Source of the DNA: Alteromonas sp. a30
GTDB taxonomy: Bacteria; Pseudomonadota; Gammaproteobacteria; Enterobacterales; Alteromonadaceae
Reading direction: 5' to 3'
Assembly (NCBI RefSeq): GCF_026788005.1
Contig: NZ_JABEPE010000012.1
Location: 1-64,000, forward strand
DNA: 64,000 nt
Made by a program: the position numbers and the translations under genes. Positions 37,597 to 48,272 of the stretch are shown piece after piece. How positions within the stretch are numbered: the first letter of the stretch is position 1; each line of letters starts with the position of its first letter. The notes below the pieces were generated by a model that was not told the origin of the DNA, made no database searches, and saw only the letters and a program-made list of their open reading frames with translations.

Positions 37597-40500
37597 TTAC
37601 GCTTTACTGGTATCAAGAATTTTAACCAGCCCTTCCACTTCTTTGATGTGCTTACAGCGCAATAACTCGTTCAAATACAGCTCATTAATTTCTCGAGTCG
37701 GGCCAATGACCCCACACCAATTACCTTTTTCCATTTTGGCAGAATACAGCGCTTTATCTGCCACCATAGAAACCTGATCCCAAGATAGAGCCCGAGGATT
37801 TTCATGGTCAAAGGGATAAAAACCAAAACCAGCGGAACAAGTCAGTTGAATCTTCTGCTTAAAGTAGAAAAAGCTACCTGCTTTCAATGAGCCATAAAGG
37901 TTCTCAATCCAAGCGCAGGTTTCTTGTTTGTCCTTAACTTCTCCTACCAACATAAATTCATCACCACCCCAACGAATAAGGTGGAATTCTTTTGGAATAC
38001 GCTCTTGTATCATCCTCGCGAGGTGACAAATTGCCGCATCACCCGCAGCATGACCAAAAGTATCGTTAATTGGCTTAAGATTATCCATATCTAACAACAT
38101 AATAAGCATATGTTGCGCTTCTTTACCTAGCGTCATATGAGCTTGATCAATAATACTTAAACGCTGCCCGAGATAGGCATTAAGAAAGTGCCGATTGTTA
38201 AGTCCTGTTAAGGCATCAACTCGATAAGCTGCTTCCAGTTCATTATTCAATGCCGTAAGTTTATTATTCTGATCTTCCAACTCTTTGGTTCTTTCCGCAA
38301 CAACGCGCTCCAAACGTTTCCGTTGTGCTTCCTCTTGTGCAAACTTTTTCAGTTGGTGTTGAATCAACGACATGATGATAATACTGATAATCGCTGCATA
38401 GGCGCCAAAGGCATAAATCGTTAACCACGGAGCCGGCTCAACTTTTACGGGTAAATTGATTTGTGGTTCACTCCATTTACCGTTGTGATTGGATGCTTTC
38501 ACCATAAAGGTATAGGAACCCGCTGGCAGGTTTGTATAGGTTGCTCGACGCAAATTACCCACACTTACCCAATCACTATCAAAATGTTCAAGTTTATATT
38601 GATATTGATTCTTCTCTGGCGCAGCGAAATCTAAAGCAACGAAATCAAACGCAACCAGATAATCATTATACGCGAGGGTAATTTTCGAGTGAGTATCTCC
38701 ATCAAACTCTGAATTATTAATGCCTGACACACTCAGCAACTCAACGTTTGGCGGATTAGAATCTATTGGGTCAAAATCGGCTGAAAAATGGTTGAAGCCG
38801 TTACTACCACCAAAGTAGATTTCACCATTTGAGCGCTTTAGTACCGCGCCTTGATTGAAATCATAGCCTTGCAAACCGTGACTTTTGTCGAAATACTCAA
38901 CACTGCCATCTTGAGGATGATAACGCACAAGCCCTTTGTTAGAAGACATCCAAATACGGCCTTCATTATCTTCGGCAAAGCCGTACACCGTATTACTTGG
39001 TAATCCTTCTTGACGCCCAATATGCAAGAACCTTGGAATGCCTTTTCTGCGATCTTCTTTGAGCCATAAGTTAACGCCATTCCCTTCGGTTGCAATCCAA
39101 TAATTGCCACGCGTATCTTCAAATAAGTGCCACACCATATTTGAGCTTAGGCTCTCTTTTATCACAGGATCGTGTTGGTAACGGTAAAAACGATTTGTGT
39201 CACGATCAAATCGGTTTAGCCCAGAAACCGTCGCCAACCAAAGGTGTCCATCAGCGCCTTCATGAATTTGCATCACATTATTTGAAGATAACGACCTATC
39301 GTTGCTTGGATTCGCGGTATAAGTCACAAAACCGCCCCCAACCTTTCGGCTCAAACCACCGTTATAGGTTGATACCCAAATATCACCATGCTTATCTTGA
39401 TAAATATCCGTTACACCGTTTGAAGGCAGACTTGTTGAATCATCGGGATCATTAACAAAATACTGAATTTCAGCATCAGGAGATGGGATATAAACGAGTC
39501 CCTCTGCTCGCGTGCCAATCCACAATCCATCGTCTTTATCAACGAAAATACTCATGACACGGTTATCAGGTAAGCCATTATCCTCGGAAATAATTGTGTA
39601 GTGACTGCTTTGTTGTTCTTGTATTAACACCCCTCCACCATAAGTCGCGATAGCAAAGTCTCCTGACTTGAACTCAGCAAACCCGGTAATGTTGGCGTGA
39701 TCGTGACTTTTTGAAATACGCGGTAAAGTATGATTAAAGCGATCCGTAATAGGATTCCATTTGTTTAAGCCTCTGAATGTGCCTAGCCAAATTAAACCAT
39801 TGGTGTCTTCAAAAATACTCAGAACGCGATTGCTACTTAAACTGTTTGGATTGGTATCAGAATGGCGAATTTGGACGACTTCATCATCATCTCGAATTAA
39901 GTTCACACCATCATCTGTGCCAACCCATATAACACCTTCGCTATCTTCTAACAACGATAGTACGCGGTTATCGCTGAGGCCCTCAGATTGAAACGGCTCA
40001 TTTTTAAAATGCGAGAGTGTTTCGGTGCCTAAATGAAAGCGATACAGGCCTTCTGAGGCTGTTCCTATCCATATATTGCCCTTTTCATCAGCCAGTAAAC
40101 TTCTAATATGCGCATTTTGAATATCAATACCTGAGAAAACATCTTCGAATGCTCGCCATTCCGACAGAGACGCATCATAGATCCGAATGCCTCCACCATC
40201 ACTTCCCACCCAAATACGCCCCAATTTGTCTTCGGTAAAAGCGGTTATGGATGGATGACTTGCGGCATCTCCTTGTAATTTATAGTTTACGATTTCAATC
40301 TTTTCTTCGTCAGGAATTATCCGATCCAGCCCATGTTCGAAGGTTCCAACCCAAATATGTTGTCTTGAATCGATAAAAATAGACTGAATACGATCACTGG
40401 ATAGGGACTGCGCACCGATCCGAGTTGACTGATTTGTAAGGGGGTTAAAGCGGTTTATTCCACCACCGAATGTGCCTAACCAAATATTGCCACTATCGTC

Positions 40501-40770
40501 AATGGCCATATCGGTAATCACATCACTGGAAAGCGATTTGGGATTTTGCGGTTCATGACGAAATGGCTCGAAATTGAAGCCATCAAAGCGATCTAAACCT
40601 TCTTCTGTGGCGATCCACAGGAAACCACGCTGGTCTTGGATAACACCTCTAACAACTTCTTGGGCAAGACCTCTATCGATATCATAAACATCAAATCGCA
40701 TTTCTGAGCTATGCGCAGAAAACGATCCTAAGAAGATAAACAATAAGATAAGGAGATAACGGATATACAT
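37597..40770 (-). CDS. Periplasmic beta-propeller (Reg_prop, Y_Y_Y) diguanylate cyclase
   Basis: This 1057-residue protein begins with a signal sequence (MYIRYLLILLFIFLGSFS). About 650 residues of two-component-regulator propeller repeats follow, of the form GxIWxGTxxGGLxRF. A Y_Y_Y domain (about 700-780), one membrane helix (about 785-805), a short coiled coil and a GGDEF domain with intact RWGGDEFML complete the chain. The C-terminal domain should make c-di-GMP in response to a periplasmic ligand bound by the propeller. The sensor half is that of Bacteroidetes glycan sensors, with a cyclase output in place of a kinase. An intrinsic terminator of the upstream S8 gene precedes it. Confidence 0.92.
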   Translation of the reverse strand: MYIRYLLILLFIFLGSFSAHSSEMRFDVYDIDRGLAQEVVRGVIQDQRGFLWIATEEGLDRFDGFNFEPFRHEPQNPKSLSSDVITDMAIDDSGNIWLGTFGGGINRFNPLTNQSTRIGAQSLSSDRIQSIFIDSRQHIWVGTFEHGLDRIIPDEEKIEIVNYKLQGDAASHPSITAFTEDKLGRIWVGSDGGGIRIYDASLSEWRAFEDVFSGIDIQNAHIRSLLADEKGNIWIGTASEGLYRFHLGTETLSHFKNEPFQSEGLSDNRVLSLLEDSEGVIWVGTDDGVNLIRDDDEVVQIRHSDTNPNSLSSNRVLSIFEDTNGLIWLGTFRGLNKWNPITDRFNHTLPRISKSHDHANITGFAEFKSGDFAIATYGGGVLIQEQQSSHYTIISEDNGLPDNRVMSIFVDKDDGLWIGTRAEGLVYIPSPDAEIQYFVNDPDDSTSLPSNGVTDIYQDKHGDIWVSTYNGGLSRKVGGGFVTYTANPSNDRSLSSNNVMQIHEGADGHLWLATVSGLNRFDRDTNRFYRYQHDPVIKESLSSNMVWHLFEDTRGNYWIATEGNGVNLWLKEDRRKGIPRFLHIGRQEGLPSNTVYGFAEDNEGRIWMSSNKGLVRYHPQDGSVEYFDKSHGLQGYDFNQGAVLKRSNGEIYFGGSNGFNHFSADFDPIDSNPPNVELLSVSGINNSEFDGDTHSKITLAYNDYLVAFDFVALDFAAPEKNQYQYKLEHFDSDWVSVGNLRRATYTNLPAGSYTFMVKASNHNGKWSEPQINLPVKVEPAPWLTIYAFGAYAAIISIIIMSLIQHQLKKFAQEEAQRKRLERVVAERTKELEDQNNKLTALNNELEAAYRVDALTGLNNRHFLNAYLGQRLSIIDQAHMTLGKEAQHMLIMLLDMDNLKPINDTFGHAAGDAAICHLARMIQERIPKEFHLIRWGGDEFMLVGEVKDKQETCAWIENLYGSLKAGSFFYFKQKIQLTCSAGFGFYPFDHENPRALSWDQVSMVADKALYSAKMEKGNWCGVIGPTREINELYLNELLRCKHIKEVEGLVKILDTSKA

Positions 40771-40811
40771 CGAACCACGGTTAATAAAAGTTGCAAACGC
40801 TGTTTTAACAA

Positions 40812-40839
40812 ATAAAAAAGCTCAGGTAAAACCTGAGCT
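40812..40839 (-). terminator. Intrinsic terminator of the S8 protease gene
   Basis: AGCTCAGGT (40819-40827) and ACCTGAGCT (40831-40839) form a perfect nine-pair stem with a three-base loop. On the minus strand it is followed by TTTTTATTTG. It lies 38 bases after the protease stop codon. Confidence 0.85.
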
Positions 40840-40877
40840 AAGATCTTTTCTAACTTTGTTATCGCCCAAAATGTATT

Positions 40878-42527
40878 TTACATGACAGGGTGTACCGCAA
40901 TAACTGCACTGGCATCGACCACAGAGTTAGTATCCATCCATGTTTCGGCGTTATCGCCTAATGTAGAATCGCGCCATAAGTTACCGTCACGCCATAAGTT
41001 ACCATCGCGCCATAAGTTACCATCGCGCCATAAGTTACCGTCGCGCCATAAGTTACCGTCACGCCACAAGTTACCATCACGCCACAAGTTACCATCAGTT
41101 GCAGGATCACCACCTGAGCCATCATATTCCATTAGAGGGCCAACATAATGTTCACTGCCTAAAATATCAGCTTCAATATTCATGTTTTGATTGGCGCAGA
41201 AATCGGCATCACTATTCACAGCCTCTTCAACGTTTATTAAACCCGAACCTTGGAGTAATGCGCTCACAGCACCATCAGTTCCATTCAATAATGGGTTAGC
41301 TGTATCTATAAGACGACATTTAATCTGATCAGGTGTTAAGTTAGGATTGGCAGAAAGGAGTAAAGCAACGGCACCGGAAACAACCCCTGTAGCTTGCGAA
41401 GTACCAGACATTGAATAATACTCACCCGCTGCGTGGGTACTTGGATACATTACTGGAATGTCAGCATTACCTGGCATCTTGCCTACGAGCTTACTACCGT
41501 AAGCAACAACTTCGGGCTTAGCGAAGCCTTCAACCGTTGGTCCCGCAGACGAGAATGTTGCAACGCCATCGTCACTGGTGTCGAATGCAGTATTAGAATC
41601 GGTTGCCGCCCCAACCGTAATAATGTACGGCACATTACCTGGTACACCGATAGTTGGCTCATCAGAACCACGGTTTCCCGCTGAAGCAACTACAACGATG
41701 CCTGCTTGCCATGCTTTCATAACCGCGACATTAACCGGGTCATCCCAATAAAAACTCTGAGCTGGCGCACTAAAAGACATATTCAACACGCGAATATTGA
41801 AAACGTCTTTGTAAGCGATTGCCCACTCAATACCTTTAATTACGTTAACATAAGAACCAGCACCCGACTGGTCGAATGCTTTCACACCCACTAAGTTAAC
41901 ATTGGGCGCCATACCAAAATAATCTGAATCTAAGTCTTGATCGCTGCTCGCGATAATGGAAGAAATATGCGTACCATGTCCGTTTTCGTCGCTATTTTGT
42001 GTACTGAAAGCATCAGCGAAAACATCATATGTGCCAAGAATTCGTGAGTCACCTTGTGCGTTATTAGATAAGCCACTCATCGGTTGAATACCAGTATCTA
42101 AAACTGCCACGGCAATATCATTGCCCATGGTACCGCTAAGTTGTAGGTTTTTCGCAAAAGTTTGTTCTATCAGCGTGGTATCAACCTCATTGCCATTCGC
42201 GCCATTACTTTGAACATAATCTTGCTTGGCATTTTGAATAGGGGCAAAGCTGGATACCGCCACTTGTGCATTGCGACTAATTTTTAGGTTTCCTGTTTTA
42301 GCTAGTTTAGCCAACTGCTTTGCAGTCAAGTCGGCAACGACTCCATTTATTAGCGGAAGTTTCTCATTTATTTGCGCACCGCTTTTTATAACACTATTAA
42401 GTGCAATTTCTGATGAGTCCGCCATAACAATGTACTGCTTTGTTTTTTCAGCATCCTCGTTATTAATTAGTAGCGTGCTAGTTGATGCCAATATAAGCGT
42501 TGGCAGAGCAAGAGAAAACAGTTTCAT
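40878..42527 (-). CDS. Secreted S8 (subtilisin-like) serine protease with DGNLWR repeats
   Basis: This 549-residue protein has a signal peptide (residues 1-22), an inhibitor-I9-like propeptide (about 28-95, KQYIVMADSSEIALNSV) and a subtilase domain. The catalytic Asp is in VAVLDTGIQP, His in ENGHGTHISSII and Ser in SMSGTSQATGVVSGA. A spacer is followed by seven perfect tandem copies of DGNLWR near the C-terminus, then an Ala/Val-rich tail. The repeats may form a stacked or binding structure, but their role is not known to me. It is a single-gene unit with its own terminator and a long AT-rich upstream region. Confidence 0.93.
   Translation of the reverse strand: MKLFSLALPTLILASTSTLLINNEDAEKTKQYIVMADSSEIALNSVIKSGAQINEKLPLINGVVADLTAKQLAKLAKTGNLKISRNAQVAVSSFAPIQNAKQDYVQSNGANGNEVDTTLIEQTFAKNLQLSGTMGNDIAVAVLDTGIQPMSGLSNNAQGDSRILGTYDVFADAFSTQNSDENGHGTHISSIIASSDQDLDSDYFGMAPNVNLVGVKAFDQSGAGSYVNVIKGIEWAIAYKDVFNIRVLNMSFSAPAQSFYWDDPVNVAVMKAWQAGIVVVASAGNRGSDEPTIGVPGNVPYIITVGAATDSNTAFDTSDDGVATFSSAGPTVEGFAKPEVVAYGSKLVGKMPGNADIPVMYPSTHAAGEYYSMSGTSQATGVVSGAVALLLSANPNLTPDQIKCRLIDTANPLLNGTDGAVSALLQGSGLINVEEAVNSDADFCANQNMNIEADILGSEHYVGPLMEYDGSGGDPATDGNLWRDGNLWRDGNLWRDGNLWRDGNLWRDGNLWRDGNLWRDSTLGDNAETWMDTNSVVDASAVIAVHPVM
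40971..41096 (-). repeat. Seven tandem 18-bp coding repeats (DGNLWR)
   Basis: Seven head-to-tail 18-bp units each contain GCCATAAGTTACC or GCCACAAGTTACC on the plus strand. They differ only at synonymous positions while encoding the identical hexapeptide. They are in frame within the S8 protease. Near-identity at the DNA level means copy number can change by slippage or recombination. Confidence 0.95.
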
Positions 42528-44084
42528 AACAATAGTTCCTTTGAGTTCAACTAAATCATTTTTTTATTTAATAAACCGCCAGCAATAAATAATGCTTTGG
42601 GCGAGTAACGTTGAAATTCCCTTTCTTATTTACCCTTATTGCCTACATCGAGTAATCAATAAAAAATGACGTCAAAGAGGCTACAGCTATAAAAGGTAAA
42701 GTTCAATCTCCCGAATAGCAAAAGTAGTCGATACCACTTACTTTTTTTACTCCTACGCCCGCACTTTTATCTATTATTGTTAGCAATGACGTAAAGCAAA
42801 GTAACAACAGAAGCGAATATTCAAGCGGAACAAAAACACATAAAAAAATATTAACGTCTTCCTTTAAAAACTATTCCAACAAATACACAATTGGATAAGA
42901 TCCTTAATTTAGAGTGAGAAAACATTGGTTTTTAATTTAAATATTCCGCTTTTCACTCTTGTCATATTCCCTCCATGAGTTAGATGTAATGTAAGAAGAT
43001 AGTCCGCATTTTGGTTATTAATCTAGCGACAATTATTGTTACTTAGCCGACACCCCCCAAAAATGCAAGATAGTCGATTGTTTTATATGATTTTATGCCT
43101 TTTAATAAATGATGGTCATTTTCCGCAAAACGGTCAATATTATCTCCCAAAGGGAGATTTTTATACATAATTCGTGCATTCTAATTCAGTAAATTGACCA
43201 ACGAACAGACGTCAACGGCTCGGATAATATACTTACCCACTTATAGATGTTAGCGCATATCTATGGTAATTTTTCTAACCGCTTTACAAATGTAACAAAG
43301 TGAAATCAAAACAACCATGCGCGAGATCAATTTACAGAATATTAAATAAAGATAATTAAGGGTTATCTAAAAGCAAAAAGCAGGAATTTAAAAAACGTTT
43401 AAGGAAAACGCTTACAGAATTGATTTAATACTAAGATATATATTTTCGATATACCTCATCATCACACGCCCTTAGTAACTTCGAAATTAATAGTAGACTA
43501 GAAAAACAATTAGGACCAAAAACTGTAAAAAATTAGAAAACTAAAAATACTAAACTTAATCAAATAGTTACCTAAAAGAGCGACAATTCCACAATAAAAT
43601 TTGCTCAAGCATAAATGTAGAATCTAAATTTAAATAGATTATTGGCGCTTTAATAACTTAATGAAAAAACGCTATTTTTTCCTAAATCACATGGAAACGT
43701 ATCGCTCAAAGCTAGTTCCTTTCATTAATAAAAATGCCTTAAAACGCTTTTCAAGCTCCAACCCCTTAGCGCATCGTCAATGGCGCTTTTGCACTCAGTT
43801 AAGGAAGAAGCTAGGAAACCTACAAGAAAGCGCTATACCAAGCTCTAGCAAGCTCTATAGTTAGAGGTTATCTGGCGTTTACATGGTTTGCTCTATGAAG
43901 AAGTAACAACGCTGTGACAGAATGAGAAATGAATTGCTAAACCTTAACTACATAACCACAGCGTTACTTTACAAGCCTGAAGTTATATCCGAGCCAACAA
44001 TTAGCTACATGAAAAAGCACAAGTGCATCAGGCTCGGTAGGGAAGAAAGGGGAAAAGGTTTAGAAAAAACCTGTCTTCAAAATG
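42528..44084. other. Long AT-rich intergenic region
   Basis: About 1.56 kb separates the S8 protease promoter side from the ilvIH terminator. Short frames at 43661-43864 and 43922-44107 have neither convincing ribosome binding sites nor protein-like composition. The only clear structure is an orphan intrinsic terminator at 43142-43163 on the plus strand. Promoters for the protease probably lie within the first 200 bases. Confidence 0.5.
43142..43163 (+). terminator. Orphan intrinsic terminator
   Basis: ATCTCCC (43142-43148), AAA, then GGGAGAT (43152-43158) form a perfect seven-pair stem followed by TTTTA. No plus-strand gene lies within 600 bases upstream. It may end an unannotated small RNA. 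Confidence 0.6.
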
Positions 44085-44121
44085 AAAAAAGCGCACCCAT
44101 CCAATAAGATAGAAGGTGCGC
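44085..44121 (-). terminator. Intrinsic terminator of ilvIH
   Basis: On the minus strand GCGCACC and GGTGCGC (44115-44121 and 44091-44097) form a seven-pair GC-rich stem with a 17-base loop, followed by TTTTTTC. It lies 46 bases after the ilvH stop. Confidence 0.85.
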
Positions 44122-44166
44122 AATCGGCCTTAACGACAGAAATCGTTATATCTGTTTTAGCGGATG

Positions 44167-44664
44167 CTAGATGTGAAGTGATTTTTCTCCTCGAGACAGC
44201 CCGCATACACCAGTTCTCGACACTTCAACGACATCTGTGTAATCACTCATCGAAGTTAGGAAAGCATCCAGTTTTTCACTGGAGCCGGTCGTTTGAATGG
44301 TATAAGTTTTAGCACTGACATCGAGAATCTGAGCCCGGAAAATATCCACATTGCGTTTTACTTCAGCGCGGATCTGCTCAGTAGGCGTTGACACTTTTAA
44401 CAACATTAATTCTCTTTCTATGTGCTCACCTTCAGTCAAATCCATGACTTTGAACACATCCACCAGCTTATTAATCTGTTTTGTAATTTGCTCAATGACT
44501 TTATCGTCACCGTGCGTCGTGATAGTTAAACGCGATAAGGTTGGATCGCCTGTGGTGGTAACACACAATGAATCCACGTTATAACCACGCTGGGAAAATA
44601 ACCCTACGATGCGAGATAATGCGCCCGGCTCATTCTCCATTAATACAGAAATTATCCGTCTCAT
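44167..44664 (-). CDS. ilvH: Acetolactate synthase small (regulatory) subunit IlvH
   Basis: This 165-residue protein begins [20 protein letters not shown], an ACT domain that binds valine for feedback inhibition, with FSQRGYNVDSL following. The C-terminal ferredoxin-like domain contacts the catalytic subunit. It starts in the TAATG overlap with ilvI, so translation is coupled. A strong terminator follows. Together with ilvI it makes acetolactate synthase III, the first common enzyme of valine, leucine and isoleucine synthesis. Confidence 0.96.
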   Translation of the reverse strand: MRRIISVLMENEPGALSRIVGLFSQRGYNVDSLCVTTTGDPTLSRLTITTHGDDKVIEQITKQINKLVDVFKVMDLTEGEHIERELMLLKVSTPTEQIRAEVKRNVDIFRAQILDVSAKTYTIQTTGSSEKLDAFLTSMSDYTDVVEVSRTGVCGLSRGEKSLHI

Positions 44665-46385
44665 TAGGTACGCTCCGTCTTGCTTAACTTCATATCGGCC
44701 ATAGAGCCGTTCTTGATTTGCATTGGGTAAACGTGCTCAGTGGGATCAACGGCCACGTCAACGAACACCAACCTATCAGTTAACGAAAAACACTGTTGCA
44801 TGGCGGCATCCAATTCTGACGGGTGATCAACCTTAATCCCAACATGTCCATAAGCCTCAACTAATTTCACAAAATCAGGCATGGACTCCATATAAGAATG
44901 CGAATGACGACCTTGATAAATCATATCCTGCCACTGCCTTACCATGCCAAGTGAACGATTATTTAAACAGATGATTTTTACAGGCAAATTATACTGTAAG
45001 CAGGTAGATAGCTCTTGAATATTCATTTGAATACTGGCATCACCCGTGATTACCGTTGAAACGGCTTCAGGAAAGGCAAACTGTACCCCCATTGCTGCCG
45101 GCAAACCAAATCCCATCGTGCCTAAACCACCAGAATTAATCCATTGACGCGGTTTAGCAAAAGGATAATACAAAGCTGCAAACATTTGATGCTGTCCTAC
45201 ATCAGAACTAACGTAAGCTTCCCCCTTTGTGTGTTTGTACAAAGCTTCAACGACTTGCTGAGGTTTAATAACGTCTACATCCGACGCATAATTCAAGCAC
45301 TTGCGCGTTCGCCAACTTTCAATTTGCTGCCACCAATCAACAAGCTTTTCTTCCTGCTTTTCAGAATTAACCGACTTAAGGTAAGGCGTAAGCTGCTCCA
45401 AAACACGCTCGACAGATCCCACGATTGGAATATGAGCGTTAATAGTTTTGGATATAGAAGCAGGATCAACATCAATATGAATGATGTTTGCTTCCGGGCA
45501 AAATTTATCGATGTTATTGGTGACACGATCATCAAAACGCGCGCCCAGAGCCAAAATACAATCCGCGTGGTGCATCGCTTTGTTAGCTTCCATCGTACCA
45601 TGCATCCCAAGCATACCGATGCATTGAGGATGCTGTCCCGGAATAGCCCCTAGCCCCATTAATGTTGTAGTAACCGGCGCTTTTAATTGTTCAGCTAATG
45701 CTAAAAGTTGGCCAGTTTCACTGGCTTTCAAACCGCCACCACCAACATAAATTACTGGTCGTTTCGCTTCTTTTAGCACGTCAGCGGCTTTACGAACTTG
45801 TCGACCATGCCCTTTTTCAGTGGGGTTGTATGAACGGATCGACACCTTGTCAGGAAACTGATATTGACGTACATCCTGAACAATATCTTTTGGCAAATCG
45901 ATAACAACTGGACCCGGTCGCCCACTATTCGCAATGTAATAGGCTTTGGCAATAGCAGCAGGAATATCTTCGGCGCGTTTAACAAGAAAGCTATGCTTTA
46001 CGATGGGGCGTGAACACCCAATCATATCGGTTTCTTGGAAAGCATCTTCACCTATGTGAGTAGAAGGCACTTGCCCCGAGAGCACCACCATGGGAATAGA
46101 GTCCATGTAAGCTGTCGCTATACCGGTAATGGTGTTAGTCGCACCCGGACCCGACGTGACCAGCACAGTGCCAGTTTGCCCTGTCGCCCGTGCATAACCA
46201 TCCGCCATATGAGCCGCGGCTTGTTCATGGCGGACGAGGATGTGTTTAACGTCGTCTTGGGCAAATAACGCATCATAAATATCAAGAACAGCGCCACCGG
46301 GATAACCAAAAACGTATTTAACACCAAGGTCCCGAAGCGCCCGGATTACCATTTCGGCCCCAGACATCATCTCCACTTGTATCAC
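44664..46385 (-). CDS. ilvI: Acetolactate synthase large (catalytic) subunit IlvI
   Basis: This 573-residue ThDP-dependent enzyme begins with [20 protein letters not shown]. The catalytic Glu is in [20 protein letters not shown]. The ThDP/Mg motif [20 protein letters not shown] is intact, as is the FAD-binding central domain. It condenses two pyruvates, or pyruvate and 2-oxobutyrate. The TAA stop overlaps the ilvH ATG by one base. No leader peptide rich in branched-chain codons was recognised in the 316 bases upstream. Confidence 0.96.
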   Translation of the reverse strand: MIQVEMMSGAEMVIRALRDLGVKYVFGYPGGAVLDIYDALFAQDDVKHILVRHEQAAAHMADGYARATGQTGTVLVTSGPGATNTITGIATAYMDSIPMVVLSGQVPSTHIGEDAFQETDMIGCSRPIVKHSFLVKRAEDIPAAIAKAYYIANSGRPGPVVIDLPKDIVQDVRQYQFPDKVSIRSYNPTEKGHGRQVRKAADVLKEAKRPVIYVGGGGLKASETGQLLALAEQLKAPVTTTLMGLGAIPGQHPQCIGMLGMHGTMEANKAMHHADCILALGARFDDRVTNNIDKFCPEANIIHIDVDPASISKTINAHIPIVGSVERVLEQLTPYLKSVNSEKQEEKLVDWWQQIESWRTRKCLNYASDVDVIKPQQVVEALYKHTKGEAYVSSDVGQHQMFAALYYPFAKPRQWINSGGLGTMGFGLPAAMGVQFAFPEAVSTVITGDASIQMNIQELSTCLQYNLPVKIICLNNRSLGMVRQWQDMIYQGRHSHSYMESMPDFVKLVEAYGHVGIKVDHPSELDAAMQQCFSLTDRLVFVDVAVDPTEHVYPMQIKNGSMADMKLSKTERT

Positions 46386-46701
46386 TCCTCAAAATTGAAA
46401 AAGGCAACTTAAGAAATGAATATAAGTGAGTTCGACTCAAGATGAAACCGTTCCGACCTGAAAAACGAAATTACATCCTAAATAATGAAAATAAGCAGGA
46501 TAAATACAATCCAAGAATCATTGTTGAATCACAAATTAGTATTTAAATCCTACTTCTATCTATAAGTAAATTAACAAATTTGCAACAATCTTACCTAGTG
46601 CTGTCCACGATTAGTAACCAGCCTTCTCTGAAAAGAAACTAACTCTAACAGCGTTATTATCACGTCATATAGAGAAGCGCCCACCACGCCTCAAATAATT
46701 T
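46386..46701. other. Region upstream of ilvI
   Basis: This AT-rich stretch must hold the ilvI promoter and the end of the secreted protein gene at 46702-47520. I saw no branched-chain leader peptide, no clear attenuator and no strong terminator. Confidence 0.4.
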
Positions 46702-47520
46702 TTATTTCCCGCTCACAATGCTCGTATCCGCAGAGCAACCTGCTGAATTACACGCGCGAATCCGAAATTGACGATTGCTCACCTTATTATCGCGCCATGT
46801 CATTTTAGGTGAGTAACTAATATAACGATGGGGTTCGCTAGTAGAGGCGGTGTTTAACGTTGAATCGATAAAATGCGTGTCGATTTCATAATAGTCAGCC
46901 TCTGAGACAGGCGACCACATTAGGGTTATCCCTTGGTTAAACTCATCAATAATCGTTTGAGACTGGCTTGGTGACGATGGGATAGCGGCGGGTGCATCAT
47001 AATCAATTGTGAGTTTATAGGAAGCTGACATGAAGTTTTTGCAAATTTCGGATTGAAGATGATTGCACTCTAAATCTACCGAATAATTAGTGACTTTAGA
47101 ATACACATTGAATTTTACACGATTTAATTCCATGCCATTAAAAGCAGATAGATTACTCCCACTTTCAATGCTGCGGGGACGCACGCCTGAAATGACAGTA
47201 TCCGTTGTTGAAGCTTGCACACCACCAGCGGAAACCGTCATACCATAATTCCCCCAGATCAATCCGTTCGCTAAAATATTGGGGTTGGTATAGTAACCAA
47301 AATTAACACGTACATTGGTGATAATACTGCCTTGGGGCGCTTCGCATTGCTCGACTTTAAATTGAGAAGCTTTGAGGTCGCCAACACTATCACGGTTATC
47401 CCAAGACATCGCAGGATCTGCTAAATGCAACCGATCAATAACACAAGATGCAGCAGAAACGTTTTTAGAACTCATTACAGCAAAGGCCAAAAGGGCAATT
47501 ATTTTAAAATGCTTACTCAT
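46702..47520 (-). CDS. Secreted protein of unknown function with a fibronectin-III-like C-terminus
   Basis: This protein of about 272 residues has a Sec signal peptide (KIIALLAFAVMSSKNVSA, cleavage near residue 25). The N-terminal 160 residues look like a beta-rich domain with four Cys (CVIDRLH, VEQCEAP, LECNHLQSEICKNF). The C-terminal 90 residues (ITLMWSPVSEADYYEI, then RQFRIRACNSAGCS) look like a fibronectin type III domain. A start with AGGTGG five bases before ATG at 47520 is preferred over the upstream GTG. It is probably extracellular or periplasmic. The function is unknown. Confidence 0.7.
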   Translation of the reverse strand: MSKHFKIIALLAFAVMSSKNVSAASCVIDRLHLADPAMSWDNRDSVGDLKASQFKVEQCEAPQGSIITNVRVNFGYYTNPNILANGLIWGNYGMTVSAGGVQASTTDTVISGVRPRSIESGSNLSAFNGMELNRVKFNVYSKVTNYSVDLECNHLQSEICKNFMSASYKLTIDYDAPAAIPSSPSQSQTIIDEFNQGITLMWSPVSEADYYEIDTHFIDSTLNTASTSEPHRYISYSPKMTWRDNKVSNRQFRIRACNSAGCSADTSIVSGK

Positions 47521-47529
47521 ATCTACCAC

Positions 47530-48272
47530 CTATCTGTTATGACAATACATCTTCTCTTTCGATATATTTAATAGTAGCAACGCCACAGAAAACAAAGGTA
47601 TGAGTAGATGACATTGGTTATGGTATGATTTTTGATCCATACGCGATTGTATTTAATTAGCAGCGGGGAAGTCATGTGGTGTTTAACTACTCTGTAGCCA
47701 AAAGCCTTATAAAACCTGAGCTAACCAACCTCTAAAGCCCAAATAAATCGTTCGCCAATAACTTTATACTCAAACGAATAGCAACATACGATTGTCAAAA
47801 TCGACATATTTGTATGACTGATTTCATCTCAAAACGCTCAAAGCCCACTTCAAAAGCATTAAAAAGGTGTTACAAACGATCCCTAAAACCCCCTTACATG
47901 CCGTTGTAACAACCTAAAATAAGCTTTCATGTGTTAACAAATCGCCAATTTATGAAAGGAATTTACCTAAAAATACAAATAATCATGTAATTTTTAGATC
48001 AAATGAAAATATACAACAGATACTAACGTTATATACATTTATGTTTTATTCTTATTTTTCAATCACTTAAACATTTAACACTTCAATAACAACCCGATTT
48101 AAACCTGTATTAACGTTCCATTTATAGTAATTAAACAACATTCTTGTTTTAACTGCGCTAGAGTGATTACGTGCTCAGAAGTTGATAGGCACACAACACA
48201 AACATCCGAAACCGAACCACGCACTCAAAAAACAAGGTTTCGACTACCTAAGAACAATATGAGGATTTAACA
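47530..48272. other. AT-rich intergenic region, 743 bases
   Basis: This separates two divergent secreted-protein genes and should contain both promoters. No reading frame, terminator or repeat was recognised. Confidence 0.4.

Noticed and set aside
40971-41096. Regular short repeats resembling a CRISPR array
   Set aside because: The units are contiguous 18-bp copies without spacers and lie in frame inside the S8 protease gene.
43661-44107. Two short reading frames in the gap before ilvIH
   Set aside because: No ribosome binding sites, biased composition and no recognisable features; treated as random frames.
47241-47250. CCATAATTCC, matching ten bases of the inverted repeat
   Set aside because: It lies within the coding sequence of the secreted protein and does not extend to the rest of the 22-bp site; expected by chance.
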